Positions 19,296 to 27,591 of a DNA stretch of 64,000 nucleotides are shown here, in pieces (position 1 is the first letter of the stretch; the number at the start of each line of letters is the position of its first letter). This DNA is from Aeromonas allosaccharophila (GTDB taxonomy: Bacteria > Pseudomonadota > Gammaproteobacteria > Enterobacterales > Aeromonadaceae). The translations under genes were made by a program, and so were the position numbers. A model generated the notes under the pieces. That model was given only the letters and a program-made list of their open reading frames with translations. It made no database searches and was not told where the DNA came from. Where the stretch lies: NCBI RefSeq assembly GCF_000819685.1, contig NZ_CDBR01000053.1:1-64000 (forward strand). The letters are read 5' to 3'.

Positions 19296-20252
19296 ATGCA
19301 GCAGTGGAGTAGCAAGGTGACGAATCGTGTGTGGGTAATGGGGGATGCGGTGGTGGACTTGATCCCGGAAGGGGCGTTGCACTACCTCAAGTGTCCGGGT
19401 GGCGCACCCGCCAATGTGGCGGTTGGCGTGGCACGGCTGGGTGGCGATGCGGCCTTTATCGGCCGGGTTGGTGCTGACCCGTTCGGCCGCTTTATGGCCG
19501 AGACCCTGAGCGGGGAGGGGGTGGATATTGGTGCGCTGCGGCTCGATCCAGACCATCGCACCTCTACCGTGCTGGTAGAACTTGATGACGAGGGGGAGCG
19601 CAGCTTCACCTTTATGGTGCGCCCCAGTGCCGACCAGTTTCTCACCCCAAATGAGTTGCCCCGCTTCGACGCCGGTCAGTGGCTGCTCACCTGCTCCATC
19701 GCGCTCGCCAACGAGCCGGTACGCACCAGCTGCCTGCAGGCTATGGCCGCCATCAAGGCGGCAGGCGGGCGAGTCTGCTTCGACCCCAACCTGCGTCCCG
19801 AGGTGTGGGGCAACCCCGCCGAGATGCTGCCGCTGGTGCGTCAGGCAATTGCACAGGCGGATGTGGTCAAGCTCTCCATTGAGGAGCTGCAACTGCTGAG
19901 TGGCGAGGATGAGCTGGCCGCCGGGCTCGCGACGCTCTCTGGCCCGGCGCTGGTGCTGGTGACCAGAGGGGCGGCCGGGGTAGTGGCTCGCCTTGATGGC
20001 GAGTTGCTGGAGTGGGTGGGGCAGAGAGTGACCCCGCTCGACACCACGGGGGCGGGGGATGCCTTCGTCGCCGGTCTGCTGGCGGCGCTGGCCGGGCGCT
20101 CGTCGCTGCCGACGCTGGCCGAGCTACCCGCCATCCTGGCTCAGGCCCACGGCTGCGGGGCGCTCGCCACCACCGCCAAGGGGGCGATGACGGCGCTGCC
20201 GACCCACTCCGAACTGGATGCCTTTTTGCGATCAGGCGCAAGCGGCTGTTGA
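19296..20252 (+). CDS. scrK: Fructokinase ScrK (PfkB family)
   Basis: This 318-residue sugar kinase carries both PfkB signatures: GGAPANVAVGVARLGG near residue 30 and DTTGAGDAFVAGL near residue 250, the latter with the catalytic Asp. It phosphorylates the fructose released from sucrose-6-phosphate to fructose-6-phosphate. The ATG at 19296 has GAGG five bases upstream; the TTG five codons earlier does not. It lies between the porin and the PTS permease genes of the sucrose regulon. Confidence 0.95.
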   Translation: MQQWSSKVTNRVWVMGDAVVDLIPEGALHYLKCPGGAPANVAVGVARLGGDAAFIGRVGADPFGRFMAETLSGEGVDIGALRLDPDHRTSTVLVELDDEGERSFTFMVRPSADQFLTPNELPRFDAGQWLLTCSIALANEPVRTSCLQAMAAIKAAGGRVCFDPNLRPEVWGNPAEMLPLVRQAIAQADVVKLSIEELQLLSGEDELAAGLATLSGPALVLVTRGAAGVVARLDGELLEWVGQRVTPLDTTGAGDAFVAGLLAALAGRSSLPTLAELPAILAQAHGCGALATTAKGAMTALPTHSELDAFLRSGASGC

Positions 20253-20335
20253 GCTGCGGCTAGAAGCCCGGCTCGACAGCCCCTACTCTCATGTGACAAG
20301 GACTCGCCAGCGTGGCGAGTCATAAGAGGAAGAAT

Positions 20336-21700
20336 ATGAATATCAGTGCGATAGCCAAGGATCTGGTGCCCCTGCTCGGGGGCAAGGAGAATATCGTCAG
20401 CGCTGCCCACTGCGCCACCCGGCTGCGGTTGGTGCTGGCCGATGACAGCAAGGTAAACAAGGCCGCCATCGACAAGCTGGAGGGGGTCAAGGGGTGCTTT
20501 AGCAACGCGGGCCAAATTCAGGTGATCTTCGGCACCGGTCTGGTCAACAAGGTCTATGCGGAGTTTGTGGCGCTGACCGGTACCGGCACCGCCAGCAAGG
20601 CGGAGCTGACCGACATGGCAGCGGCCAAGCTCAACGTGGCCCAGCGGTTGGCGCGAACCCTCTCCAACATCTTCGTGCCGATCATTCCGGCCATCGTCGC
20701 CTCGGGCTTGCTGATGGGGCTGCTCGGCATGGTGCGCACCTACGGCTGGGTCAATGCCGACAGCGCCCTGTTTGTGATGCTCGACATGTTCAGCTCGGCG
20801 GCCTTTATCATACTGCCGATCCTCATCGGCTTTACGGCAGCACGTGAGTTTGGTGGCAATCCGTACCTCGGGGCGACCCTTGGCGGCATCCTCACCCACC
20901 CGGCGTTGACCAACGCCTGGGGCGTGGCCGGTGGCTTCAAGACCATGGACTTCTTCGGGCTCGATGTCGCCATGATCGGCTATCAGGGCACCGTCTTCCC
21001 GGTGCTCTTGGCGGTCTGGTTTATGTCCCATCTGGAGAAACAGCTGCGCAAGCGCATTCCGGATGCGCTGGATCTGATCCTCACGCCATTCCTCACCGTC
21101 ATCATCACCGGTTTCGTGGCGCTGCTCTTTATCGGCCCGGCGGGTCGGGTATTGGGGGATGGCATCTCGTTCGGTCTGAGCGCCCTCTATGAGCAGGCAG
21201 GCTGGTTGGCGGGGCTGGTGTTTGGTGGCACTTACTCGCTGATCGTCATCACCGGCATTCATCACAGCTTCCATGCCATCGAGGCGGGGCTGCTGGCCAA
21301 TCCGCAAATTGGCGTCAACTTCCTGCTGCCCATCTGGGCCATGGCCAACGTGGCACAGGGCGGGGCTTGCCTCGCGGTCTACTTCAAGACCCGCGACGTG
21401 AAGATCAAGGCCATTACCGTGCCGGCGGCCATGTCGTGCCTGCTGGGTATCACGGAAGCGGCGATCTTCGGGGTGAACCTGCGTTACATCAAACCCTTCC
21501 TCGCCGGTCTGTTTGGGGGGGCCTGCGGCGGCGCCTACGTGGTGGCGGCCAAGGTGGGGATGACGGCGGTGGGGCTGACCGGTATTCCCGGCATGGCCAT
21601 CGTCCAGCCCATGAGCCTTATTCATTACATCATCGGGTTGGTGATCGCCTTTGGCGCCGCCTTCGCCGCATCCTACCTGCTCAAGTACAAGGTGGAGTGA
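20336..21700 (+). CDS. scrA: Sucrose-specific PTS enzyme IIBC
   Basis: This 454-residue permease imports sucrose and phosphorylates it. The N-terminal IIB domain (residues 1-85) has the phosphorylated Cys26 in SAAHCATRLR. The IIC membrane domain (about 105-450) includes ITGIHHSFHAIEAGL and GITEAAIFGVNLRY. No IIA domain is present, so it must take phosphate from a separate IIA-Glc (Crr), as enterobacterial ScrA does. The ATG at 20336 follows AGAGGAAG. The last base of its TGA stop is the first base of the scrB start, so translation is coupled. Confidence 0.96.
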   Translation: MNISAIAKDLVPLLGGKENIVSAAHCATRLRLVLADDSKVNKAAIDKLEGVKGCFSNAGQIQVIFGTGLVNKVYAEFVALTGTGTASKAELTDMAAAKLNVAQRLARTLSNIFVPIIPAIVASGLLMGLLGMVRTYGWVNADSALFVMLDMFSSAAFIILPILIGFTAAREFGGNPYLGATLGGILTHPALTNAWGVAGGFKTMDFFGLDVAMIGYQGTVFPVLLAVWFMSHLEKQLRKRIPDALDLILTPFLTVIITGFVALLFIGPAGRVLGDGISFGLSALYEQAGWLAGLVFGGTYSLIVITGIHHSFHAIEAGLLANPQIGVNFLLPIWAMANVAQGGACLAVYFKTRDVKIKAITVPAAMSCLLGITEAAIFGVNLRYIKPFLAGLFGGACGGAYVVAAKVGMTAVGLTGIPGMAIVQPMSLIHYIIGLVIAFGAAFAASYLLKYKVE

Positions 21701-23115
21701 TGAAGGAAAGCGATCTTCTCAACCAGATTGTCCGGTCGCTGCTGGCCGGACAGCTCAAGGCGGCGGCCGATCCCCATCGGCCTCGCTGGCATCTGGCAGC
21801 CCCGGTGGGGCTGCTTAACGATCCCAACGGTTTTATCGAGCACGACGGGCGCTACCACCTCTTCTACCAGTGGAATCCGCTTGGCTGCGAGCACCGCAAC
21901 AAGGGCTGGGGCCATGTCACCTCCACCGATCTGTTGCACTGGCAGCACGAGCCGATTGCACTATTGCCCACCGAAGCCTATGAGAGCCACGGCTGCTATT
22001 CGGGCTCTGCGGTGAGCGACGAGCAGGGGCGTCTGACCCTTATCTACACCGGCAATGTCAAATACCCGGATGGCAGTCGTACCGCCTATCAGTGTCTGGC
22101 CCGCGCCGACGGTGAGGGGGGCTTCGAGAAGCTGGGGCCGGTGCTGGATCTACCCGAAGGCTACAGCGGCCATGTGCGCGACCCCAAGGTGTGGCACGAC
22201 GGCCAGCAGTGGCTGATGGTGCTGGGTGCGCGCCCCCTGAATGACAAGGGTGAAGTGTTGCTCTATCGTGGCGACACCCTGCAAAGCTGGCAGCGGGTGG
22301 GCCCCATCGCCGGTAGCGGGCGAGGGGGGCTGGGTGAGTTTGGCTATATGTGGGAGTGCCCGGATCTCTTCCCGCTGGGGGAGCGCCATGTGCTGATCAG
22401 CTGCCCGCAAGGGATTGCCCCGGCAGGCGAGGATTATCGCAACCTCTACCAGTGCGGCTGGCTGGTGGGGGACTTCGACGGCGAGCGCTTCGAGCACGGG
22501 GCTTTCCACGAGCTGGACCGGGGCTTCGAGTTCTATGCACCGCAAACCACCCGAGACAGTCAGGGGCGCCGCCTCTTGTTTGGCTGGCTGGGTCTGCCGG
22601 AAGAGAACGAGATGAGCCAACCTACTGTCGCTCACGGCTGGATCCACCAGATGAGCTGCCCGCGGGAGCTGTTCTGGCAGGATGAGTGGCTCTGCCAGCG
22701 ACCGGTGGCGGAGCTCGCGGCATTGAAGGGGGAGCTGACCCGCTTCGAGGGGACGCTTGGCGAGTTTCCGGGGCTGGTCATCGACTCGGCCTGGCTCGAT
22801 CTGGATCTCTGCGGCGAGGGGAGCCTCTGGTTCGGCGCTGTGGCCGAGCTGGTGTGGCAGCCGGGGCGCATCACCTTGCGACGCCAGAACTGGCAGAGCG
22901 GAGTGTGGGAGACCCGCAGCAGCCCCTGGGCTGGCGGGCGGATCACCGTGCTGTGTGATCGCTCCAGTCTGGAGTGTTTCATCGATGAGGGTTGCCACAG
23001 CCTGTCGGCGCGCTACTTCCCCGGAGAGATGCCGCAACTTTCATCAGGTAACGGCGATGATGGCTGCAAAATTTGCCTCAATCACTGGCCGCTGTCGGCG
23101 TGCCTAGTACAATAG
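21700..23115 (+). CDS. scrB: Sucrose-6-phosphate hydrolase (GH32)
   Basis: This 471-residue family 32 glycosidase splits sucrose-6-phosphate into glucose-6-phosphate and fructose. The catalytic motifs are complete: the nucleophile Asp41 in LLNDPNG, the transition-state stabiliser Asp161 in RDP and the acid/base Glu219 in ECPD. A C-terminal beta-sandwich follows. There is no signal peptide, as expected for the cytoplasmic enzyme. The start overlaps the scrA stop (TGATG), fixing it well inside a longer open frame that runs back into scrA. Confidence 0.96.
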   Translation: MKESDLLNQIVRSLLAGQLKAAADPHRPRWHLAAPVGLLNDPNGFIEHDGRYHLFYQWNPLGCEHRNKGWGHVTSTDLLHWQHEPIALLPTEAYESHGCYSGSAVSDEQGRLTLIYTGNVKYPDGSRTAYQCLARADGEGGFEKLGPVLDLPEGYSGHVRDPKVWHDGQQWLMVLGARPLNDKGEVLLYRGDTLQSWQRVGPIAGSGRGGLGEFGYMWECPDLFPLGERHVLISCPQGIAPAGEDYRNLYQCGWLVGDFDGERFEHGAFHELDRGFEFYAPQTTRDSQGRRLLFGWLGLPEENEMSQPTVAHGWIHQMSCPRELFWQDEWLCQRPVAELAALKGELTRFEGTLGEFPGLVIDSAWLDLDLCGEGSLWFGAVAELVWQPGRITLRRQNWQSGVWETRSSPWAGGRITVLCDRSSLECFIDEGCHSLSARYFPGEMPQLSSGNGDDGCKICLNHWPLSACLVQ

Positions 23116-23142
23116 CCCGGTTCTAGTCAGCCGGGAGGCCAG

Positions 23143-24153
23143 GTGGAGAAGAAGAAACGGATCACGATTGCACAGATTGCCGAATTGGCGGGGGTGTCCA
23201 AGGCGACCGCCAGTCTGGTGCTCAACGGGAAGAGTGCGGAGTACCGGATCGCCGACGATACCCGCAAGCGCATTCAGGCGGTGGCGGATGAGTGTCACTA
23301 CCTGCCGAGCTTTCACGCCCGCTCCCTGCGCGAGACCCGCAGTTACACTTGGGGGCTGGTGATCCCCGATCTCACCAACTTCGGTTTTGCCCGCATCGCC
23401 CGTGCCCTCGAGGCGCACTGCCGGGAGGCGGGCATCCAGCTGCTGATCGCCTGCTCCGAGGATGATCCCGTCCTCGAGCAGCGGGTGGTGGACAACCTCA
23501 TCAGCCGTCAGGTGGATGGGCTGATTGTCGCCTCCAGCGGCCACAGCGATGACATCTATGCCCGCATTCACGACCGCTTGCCGGTGGTGCAGCTCGACCG
23601 CCACATCGGCGAGTCGCGCCTGCCCATGGTGATCTCCGATGCCTGCAAGGCCACCGCCGAGCTGGTGCGGGACATGACCAGCGAGTGCGGCGAGGAGATC
23701 TACTACTTCGGCGGTTTGCTGGATCTCTCCCCCAGTCGTCACCGGCTGGCGGGTTATGAGCTGGGGCTCCATCGCGCCGGGCTTGAGGCCGATGCCGTCC
23801 GGGTGCGCCATCGCGACTATCAGCCGAGCTCCGGTTATCAGCTGATGGCCGAGCTGGTGGCCGAGCTGGGGGCGCCCCCCAGGGGGCTCTTTACCGCCTC
23901 CTTTACTTTGCTGGAAGGGGTGCTGCGCTACCTCAACGAGGCGGGGCTGATGGAGACGGGGATGCGGCTGTGCACCTTCGATGATCACGACCTGCTCGAC
24001 TGCATTCCCATGCGCATCGACTCGGTGGCGCAGGATTGTCCGGCGCTAGCCCGCGCCGCCTTCGAGCTGATGCAGCAACTGATTGCGAGCAATCCCCCGG
24101 CGCAGACAGCCCAGGTGATCACCCCCAGGGTGCGCTGGCGCAGTCGCCGCTAG
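23143..24153 (+). CDS. scrR: LacI-family sucrose repressor
   Basis: This 336-residue repressor has an N-terminal helix-turn-helix (TIAQIAELAGVSKATASLVLNG) and hinge, then a periplasmic-binding-type sugar domain. It is close in pattern to the FruR/ScrR branch of the family. It starts at GTG with GGGAGG a few bases upstream, 27 bp after scrB. It is the natural ligand of the three palindromic operators at 17583, 17614 and 19232, with fructose or fructose-1-phosphate as inducer in known relatives. Being last in the operon, it is probably autoregulated. Confidence 0.93.
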   Translation: MEKKKRITIAQIAELAGVSKATASLVLNGKSAEYRIADDTRKRIQAVADECHYLPSFHARSLRETRSYTWGLVIPDLTNFGFARIARALEAHCREAGIQLLIACSEDDPVLEQRVVDNLISRQVDGLIVASSGHSDDIYARIHDRLPVVQLDRHIGESRLPMVISDACKATAELVRDMTSECGEEIYYFGGLLDLSPSRHRLAGYELGLHRAGLEADAVRVRHRDYQPSSGYQLMAELVAELGAPPRGLFTASFTLLEGVLRYLNEAGLMETGMRLCTFDDHDLLDCIPMRIDSVAQDCPALARAAFELMQQLIASNPPAQTAQVITPRVRWRSRR

Positions 24154-24180
24154 CCACGCCGCTTCGCCCATCCCATATGA

Positions 24181-24211
24181 AAAAGCCCCGCCATGGCTGG
24201 CGGGGCTTTTT
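24181..24211 (+). terminator. Bidirectional terminator between scrR and mgtC
   Basis: AAAAGCCCCGCC and GGCGGGGCTTTT form a 12-bp stem with a 6-base loop, with A and T runs on the two sides. It serves both converging genes. Confidence 0.95.
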
Positions 24212-24247
24212 GCTATTGGTGGATGGTTCGTTCCTCTGAGCGGCAGC

Positions 24248-24976
24248 TCAATCCGTGGTGCTGGCGCGCCAGAACACCTGCTTGATATGGGGATGGATGG
24301 CCAGTTTTTGCATCAGGGCATCCAGCTCGTCGCCATCGATGGAGGTAGCCAGCAGCACCGCCGAGATCTCCAGATCCCGCACCCCGAACGGCTCGATATC
24401 GAGCTCGCTCAAGGGATAGTTGGCCTGCTCCAGCATCTCTTCCAGCCAGTGCAGCACCTCTTTTTGATGTTCACGCTGGGTCAGCGCCGTCACCTTGTAG
24501 GTCACTTCGGTGTCGGTATTGTCCACCGGGCGGCGGTTGATCTGATTGACCAGCGGCCGCAGCAGGGTGTTGGCGGCCAGCACAAAGAGGGCCCCCAGAA
24601 TTGCCTCCATGGCCAGTCCGGCGCCACAGGCGGCGCCGACCGCTGCCACGCCCCAGAGGGTGGCGGCGGTGTTGATACCGCGGATATTGCCCGACTCGCG
24701 CATGATGACGCCGGCGCCGAGAAAGCCGATGCCGGAGACGATATAGGCCACCACATGGACCACGTTGTAGTTGCCGCCGTGCAGGTCATAGATGCGCTGG
24801 GCCAGACTGACGAACAGGGCCGCCCCCACGGCGACCAGCACGTTGGTACGCAGGCCCGCGGTACGTTGGCGGTACTGGCGCTCCAGCCCGACCAGGCTAC
24901 CAAGCACAAAGGCGAGCAGCAGGCTGGCCAGGGTGTCAAGCAGGGAGATCATGTCAATTTGTTGCCACATCTTCAT
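24248..24976 (-). CDS. mgtC: MgtC/SapB-family membrane protein
   Basis: This 242-residue protein has about five N-terminal membrane helices with the family motifs LGSLVGLERQYRQRTAGLRTN, VVAYIVSGIGFLGAGVIMRE and GINTAATLWGVAAVGAACGAG (each a run within residues 25-125). A C-terminal cytosolic ACT-like domain follows (about 155-240). MgtC proteins aid growth at low Mg2+ and inside macrophages in Salmonella and modulate the F1Fo ATPase. I chose the ATG at 24976, which has AAGGAG seven bases upstream; the frame extends 56 codons further but without a good start. The 264 bp upstream hold no riboswitch I could recognise. Confidence 0.92.
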   Translation of the reverse strand: MKMWQQIDMISLLDTLASLLLAFVLGSLVGLERQYRQRTAGLRTNVLVAVGAALFVSLAQRIYDLHGGNYNVVHVVAYIVSGIGFLGAGVIMRESGNIRGINTAATLWGVAAVGAACGAGLAMEAILGALFVLAANTLLRPLVNQINRRPVDNTDTEVTYKVTALTQREHQKEVLHWLEEMLEQANYPLSELDIEPFGVRDLEISAVLLATSIDGDELDALMQKLAIHPHIKQVFWRASTTD

Positions 24977-25187
24977 GGCGTACTCCTTCTGATAAGTGCT
25001 GGCTTGGCGCAATCCATGATGAAACGCCGATGGCGGATGGATCAGGGGATGATTGCGGGGGTGTCCAGCAGAAAAAACAACACAGCGCACCGACCCTTGG
25101 GCACTTAGGGGCGAGCCGAGCATAGGCGCGAACATAAACGGCATATCGGCTATCCGATCAGCCGCAGAGCAAGCGGTTGCTCACGAC

Positions 25188-25215
25188 AAGGGGGCCAGCG
25201 TGGCTGGCCCCCTTT
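25188..25215 (-). terminator. Strong hairpin downstream of the orphan ACT-like gene
   Basis: AAGGGGGCCAGC and GCTGGCCCCCTT form a perfect 12-bp stem with a 3-base loop. The T tract is short, so it may act as a terminator or as a 3'-end stabiliser for the minus-strand gene ending at 25241. Confidence 0.65.
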
Positions 25216-25240
25216 ACCTCTGGTTAACGCAGGCGTGCGG

Positions 25241-25645
25241 TCAGTTGAGTTCGGGATCGCAGTCGATGCGCGGGCGCAGTTGCCAGCGCACCGGATGTGC
25301 TACTCCGACCTGATGAACAAATTGCACCAGATAGCGTCGCTGGGGCGGGGTGCACTGCAGGTTGAGCACCAGCTCACGCCCGCCGCCGCGACCCGGCTTC
25401 ATCGATTGCATCGGTTGCAGCCCCGCAGGTTGCAGGGTGTGGTTCACCAGATCCAGCACCTGCTCCATATCGGCGCGATCCTCGCAGCGGATCTGCAGCC
25501 GGTAGTGGTGCTGACGCTGTTTGCCGCCCAGCCAGCGTGGCAGCATGCCACGGCCGAGCTTGCTCAGCAGGGGGTGAGCCCGGGTTGCAACAGAACCTGT
25601 TGCGACCGCGCGATCCGCAGCCGGTTTGATTGAGATAAAACGCAT
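25241..25645 (-). CDS. Small protein resembling the C-terminal domain of MgtC
   Basis: This is a 134-residue soluble protein with no membrane helix. After a basic N-terminal segment, residues 45-130 follow a beta-alpha-beta-beta-alpha-beta pattern (HHYRLQIRCEDRADMEQVL ... ELVLNLQC ... HPVRWQL). The pattern aligns by eye with the C-terminal ACT-like domain of the neighbouring MgtC (YKVTALTQREHQKEVLHWL ... EISAVLLATS ... HIKQVFW). The ATG at 25645 has an excellent AAGGAGG site; the frame continues upstream without one. It lies 264 bp upstream of mgtC in the same orientation. It may be a detached regulatory domain that partners MgtC, but this is inference from fold pattern and position. Confidence 0.7.
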   Translation of the reverse strand: MRFISIKPAADRAVATGSVATRAHPLLSKLGRGMLPRWLGGKQRQHHYRLQIRCEDRADMEQVLDLVNHTLQPAGLQPMQSMKPGRGGGRELVLNLQCTPPQRRYLVQFVHQVGVAHPVRWQLRPRIDCDPELN

Positions 25646-26066
25646 AGCAGCCTCCTTGTGGGAAGCAGAAACTATGCAGGCATGGCGACTGTGGCGGTTG
25701 GCCACTGGTTGCCAGACGTCAAGTGTAAAAAGGGAGAAGAGGGGAGTGGATTTCCGCTTCTCGCATGGTTGCGAGTTGCGGCAGAGGAAATCTGCGGCTA
25801 GCTCGCGACCGGGGTGCCGACGATAAGGGTCGGCAGACATCTGTCACTTGATGAGTTGCCCACTGATGGTCTCCGCTGTGTTAAGAACGGCGAAATGGTA
25901 CTCATCCAGAGCGGTGAGGTAAAGCCTCAACTCCCTTTCAGCAACATTTAGATACAAGTTTGTCAATAATCGGGGTCGGCTGGCTACTACAAGGACGATG
26001 AAAGAGCGGTGAGCACCATCACTGCCCTCGTTCCATCTTCTGCTCTCCCCACCGTCACCCGTGACC
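25646..26066. other. Non-coding 421-bp stretch
   Basis: I see no supportable gene. It separates the small ACT-like gene from the DUF2892 gene, both on the minus strand, and must contain the promoter of the former. A short TGAGG-TAAAG-CCTCA hairpin lies near 25918-25932. The fairly low GC of 25845-25975 contrasts with the flanks. Confidence 0.5.
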
Positions 26067-26252
26067 CTATTTCAACCCCATCCGTTTGAGGATCATTGCG
26101 GCCGGGCAGAAACCGGTGAATGCGCTCTGGATCAGGTTGACCCCGACAAAGGCACTCAACCAGACAAAGCCCGGATGAACCCAGGTGGTAAGGATAAGCG
26201 AGAGCAGCAACATGCAACCCGCGACGATTCTGACTCCGTTATCTACTGTCAT
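26067..26252 (-). CDS. DUF2892 (YgaP-like) small membrane protein
   Basis: This 61-residue protein has two predicted membrane helices (about residues 8-24 and 27-47) and the family ending GFCPAAMILKRMG. DUF2892 domains occur alone or fused to rhodanese domains, as in E. coli YgaP, and are repeatedly associated with sulfide/persulfide and ArsR-type regulators. AAGGAG lies upstream of the ATG. It is divergent from the arsR-type gene with 88 bp between starts, so both are likely controlled from the same operator region. In E. coli ygaV (ArsR type) and ygaP show the same association. Confidence 0.85.
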   Translation of the reverse strand: MTVDNGVRIVAGCMLLLSLILTTWVHPGFVWLSAFVGVNLIQSAFTGFCPAAMILKRMGLK

Positions 26253-26279
26253 GGTCTTTCTCCTTATCTACTTTAGATA

Positions 26280-26335
26280 TTGCTAATTTAGTGTTGTTTT
26301 ATACAATAGAACAAATATCAGCAATTGCTAATTTA
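26280..26335. promoter_or_regulatory. Repeated operator-like motif between DUF2892 and arsR-type genes
   Basis: The 11-mer TTGCTAATTTA occurs twice in direct orientation, at 26280-26290 and 26325-26335, with starts 45 bp apart (about four helical turns). The second copy overlaps the palindrome AGCAATTGCT at 26320-26329. The 88-bp divergent region is AT-rich. The repeats are the best candidate binding sites for the adjacent ArsR-type regulator. Confidence 0.6.
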
Positions 26336-26340
26336 CTCTT

Positions 26341-26655
26341 ATGGGCCAATTCGACGAGATGAACAGACATGCGACAGCCGCCGCCTCCCTGCTCAAGGCG
26401 TTGGCTCATCCCGAACGCCTGATGGTGCTCTGCCAGCTGGTGGAGGGGGAGAAGGGGGTCGGGGAGCTGCTGGCCCATAGCCAACTCGGGCAGTCGGCTT
26501 TCTCCCAGCAACTTTCGGTATTGAAGCGCTATGGCCTTATCCGTTCGCGCAAGGTTTCCCAGCAGATCTACTACTCGCTGGTGAGCGAGGCGGCTGCCGA
26601 TGTGTTGGGGGCGCTGCAAACCCATTTTTGTCACTCAGAAAATAAGGAATCTTGA
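26341..26655 (+). CDS. ArsR-type regulator with the two-cysteine layout of persulfide sensors
   Basis: This 104-residue winged-helix repressor has the recognition region [17 protein letters not shown] near residues 51-67. It lacks the classic metal motif ELCVCDL. It has exactly two cysteines, Cys31 in LMVLCQL and Cys97 in THFCH, in the positions used for sulfide-triggered polysulfide bridging in BigR, SqrR and E. coli YgaV. It is therefore likely a reactive-sulfur sensor rather than a metal sensor; that is inference from cysteine placement and gene context. It heads a nine-gene operon, and its stop overlaps the next start (TGATG). Confidence 0.88.
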   Translation: MGQFDEMNRHATAAASLLKALAHPERLMVLCQLVEGEKGVGELLAHSQLGQSAFSQQLSVLKRYGLIRSRKVSQQIYYSLVSEAAADVLGALQTHFCHSENKES

Positions 26656-27068
26656 TGATGGAAAGCCAATGGCTGCTCTCTTTGGGCGGCGGCATGCTGG
26701 CGGGGCTGTCGGCCCTGATCCTGATGTTGTTCAACGGCCGGGTGGCCGGGATCAGCGGCATTCTGGCCGGTGCGCTGCAACACCGTGCACCGTGGCGAGT
26801 GCTGTTTCTGCTGGGGCTCGGGGCGGGCGCCTGGTTGGCGCTGACTCTGGGTTGGGCCAGTATGCCCGCATTCACCACCTTGCCCGGCTGGCCCGTAGTG
26901 TTTCTGGCAGGTCTGCTGGTCGGCATCGGTACCCGTCTTGGCAATGGCTGCACCAGCGGCCACGGCATCTGTGGCATGGGGCGGCTCTCCCTGCGCTCCA
27001 TCGTCGCCACCCTGACCTTTATGGCGGCTGGCTTTATCACCGTCTTCGTCACTCATCATCTGCTGTAA
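26655..27068 (+). CDS. YeeE/YedE-family sulfur transport subunit (PmpA-like)
   Basis: This 137-residue protein has four predicted membrane helices. It carries the family signature [21 protein letters not shown] at about residues 93-113, whose Cys lines the thiosulfate path in YeeE homologues. Half-size YeeE/YedE proteins work in pairs, and the second half is encoded 13 bp downstream. Together they are expected to move thiosulfate or another reactive sulfur species across the inner membrane. The ATG at 26655 overlaps the regulator stop and has AAGGA six bases upstream; an ATG follows immediately, so one residue of ambiguity remains. Confidence 0.92.
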   Translation: MMESQWLLSLGGGMLAGLSALILMLFNGRVAGISGILAGALQHRAPWRVLFLLGLGAGAWLALTLGWASMPAFTTLPGWPVVFLAGLLVGIGTRLGNGCTSGHGICGMGRLSLRSIVATLTFMAAGFITVFVTHHLL

Positions 27069-27081
27069 GGGGCTGATTGCC

Positions 27082-27561
27082 ATGAAGTTGCTGACAAGTT
27101 TGTTTGCGGGTGTGTTGTTCGGACTGGGGATGGCCATCTCCGGCATGATGGATCCCGCCCGGGTCACCGGTTTCCTCGATCTGGCCGGGGCCTGGGATCC
27201 CAGCCTCGCCTTCGTGATGGGAGGGGCCCTGCTGGTCTTTATGCCGGGTTATTTTCTGCTGGTGAAACCCCGTAGCCAGAGTGTGCTGGGAGAGCCCATC
27301 GTCGCCGTACCGGCTCCCAGACTGGAGCGCCGGCTGATCGGCGGGGCCGTGCTGTTTGGTATCGGCTGGGGGCTGGTGGGTATCTGCCCGGGGCCTGCTC
27401 TGAGTCTCATTTCCAGCGGGCAGCCCATGATAATGTTGTTTATAGCGGCCATGGTGGCCGGGATCTTGCTGTTTGACAAAGGGCTGGCCAGGGTGCTGAC
27501 CAAGGCGCCAGCTCGGGGAGTGGATGAAGGTGCGCCAGTCCCATACCGCCTGATCCCGTGA
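27082..27561 (+). CDS. YeeE/YedE-family sulfur transport subunit (PmpB-like)
   Basis: This 159-residue integral membrane protein contains GLGMAISGMMDPARVTGFLD (residues 14-33) and GIGWGLVGICPGPAL near residues 93-107. These are the two conserved blocks of the second half of split YeeE/YedE transporters, the latter with a conserved Cys. It pairs with the preceding gene. In other bacteria this pair sits beside BigR/YgaV-type regulators, DUF2892 proteins or sulfur dioxygenases. A 30-bp gap separates it from the RND adaptor gene, suggesting one transcript. Confidence 0.9.
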   Translation: MKLLTSLFAGVLFGLGMAISGMMDPARVTGFLDLAGAWDPSLAFVMGGALLVFMPGYFLLVKPRSQSVLGEPIVAVPAPRLERRLIGGAVLFGIGWGLVGICPGPALSLISSGQPMIMLFIAAMVAGILLFDKGLARVLTKAPARGVDEGAPVPYRLIP

Positions 27562-27591
27562 AGTGACAGATTACGCCAGGGAAGGAGAGTA

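Noticed and set aside
20141..21625. 494-residue frame antisense to scrA
   Set aside because: It resembles no family and lies on a certain PTS permease gene.
21367..21699. N-terminal extension of the scrB frame into scrA
   Set aside because: GH32 enzymes of this type begin near the ATG at 21700, which is coupled to the scrA stop; the extension is a shadow of scrA.
24977..25240. Mg2+ riboswitch (M-box type) upstream of mgtC
   Set aside because: I could not find the conserved helices; the only strong hairpin (25188-25214) belongs to the end of the upstream gene.
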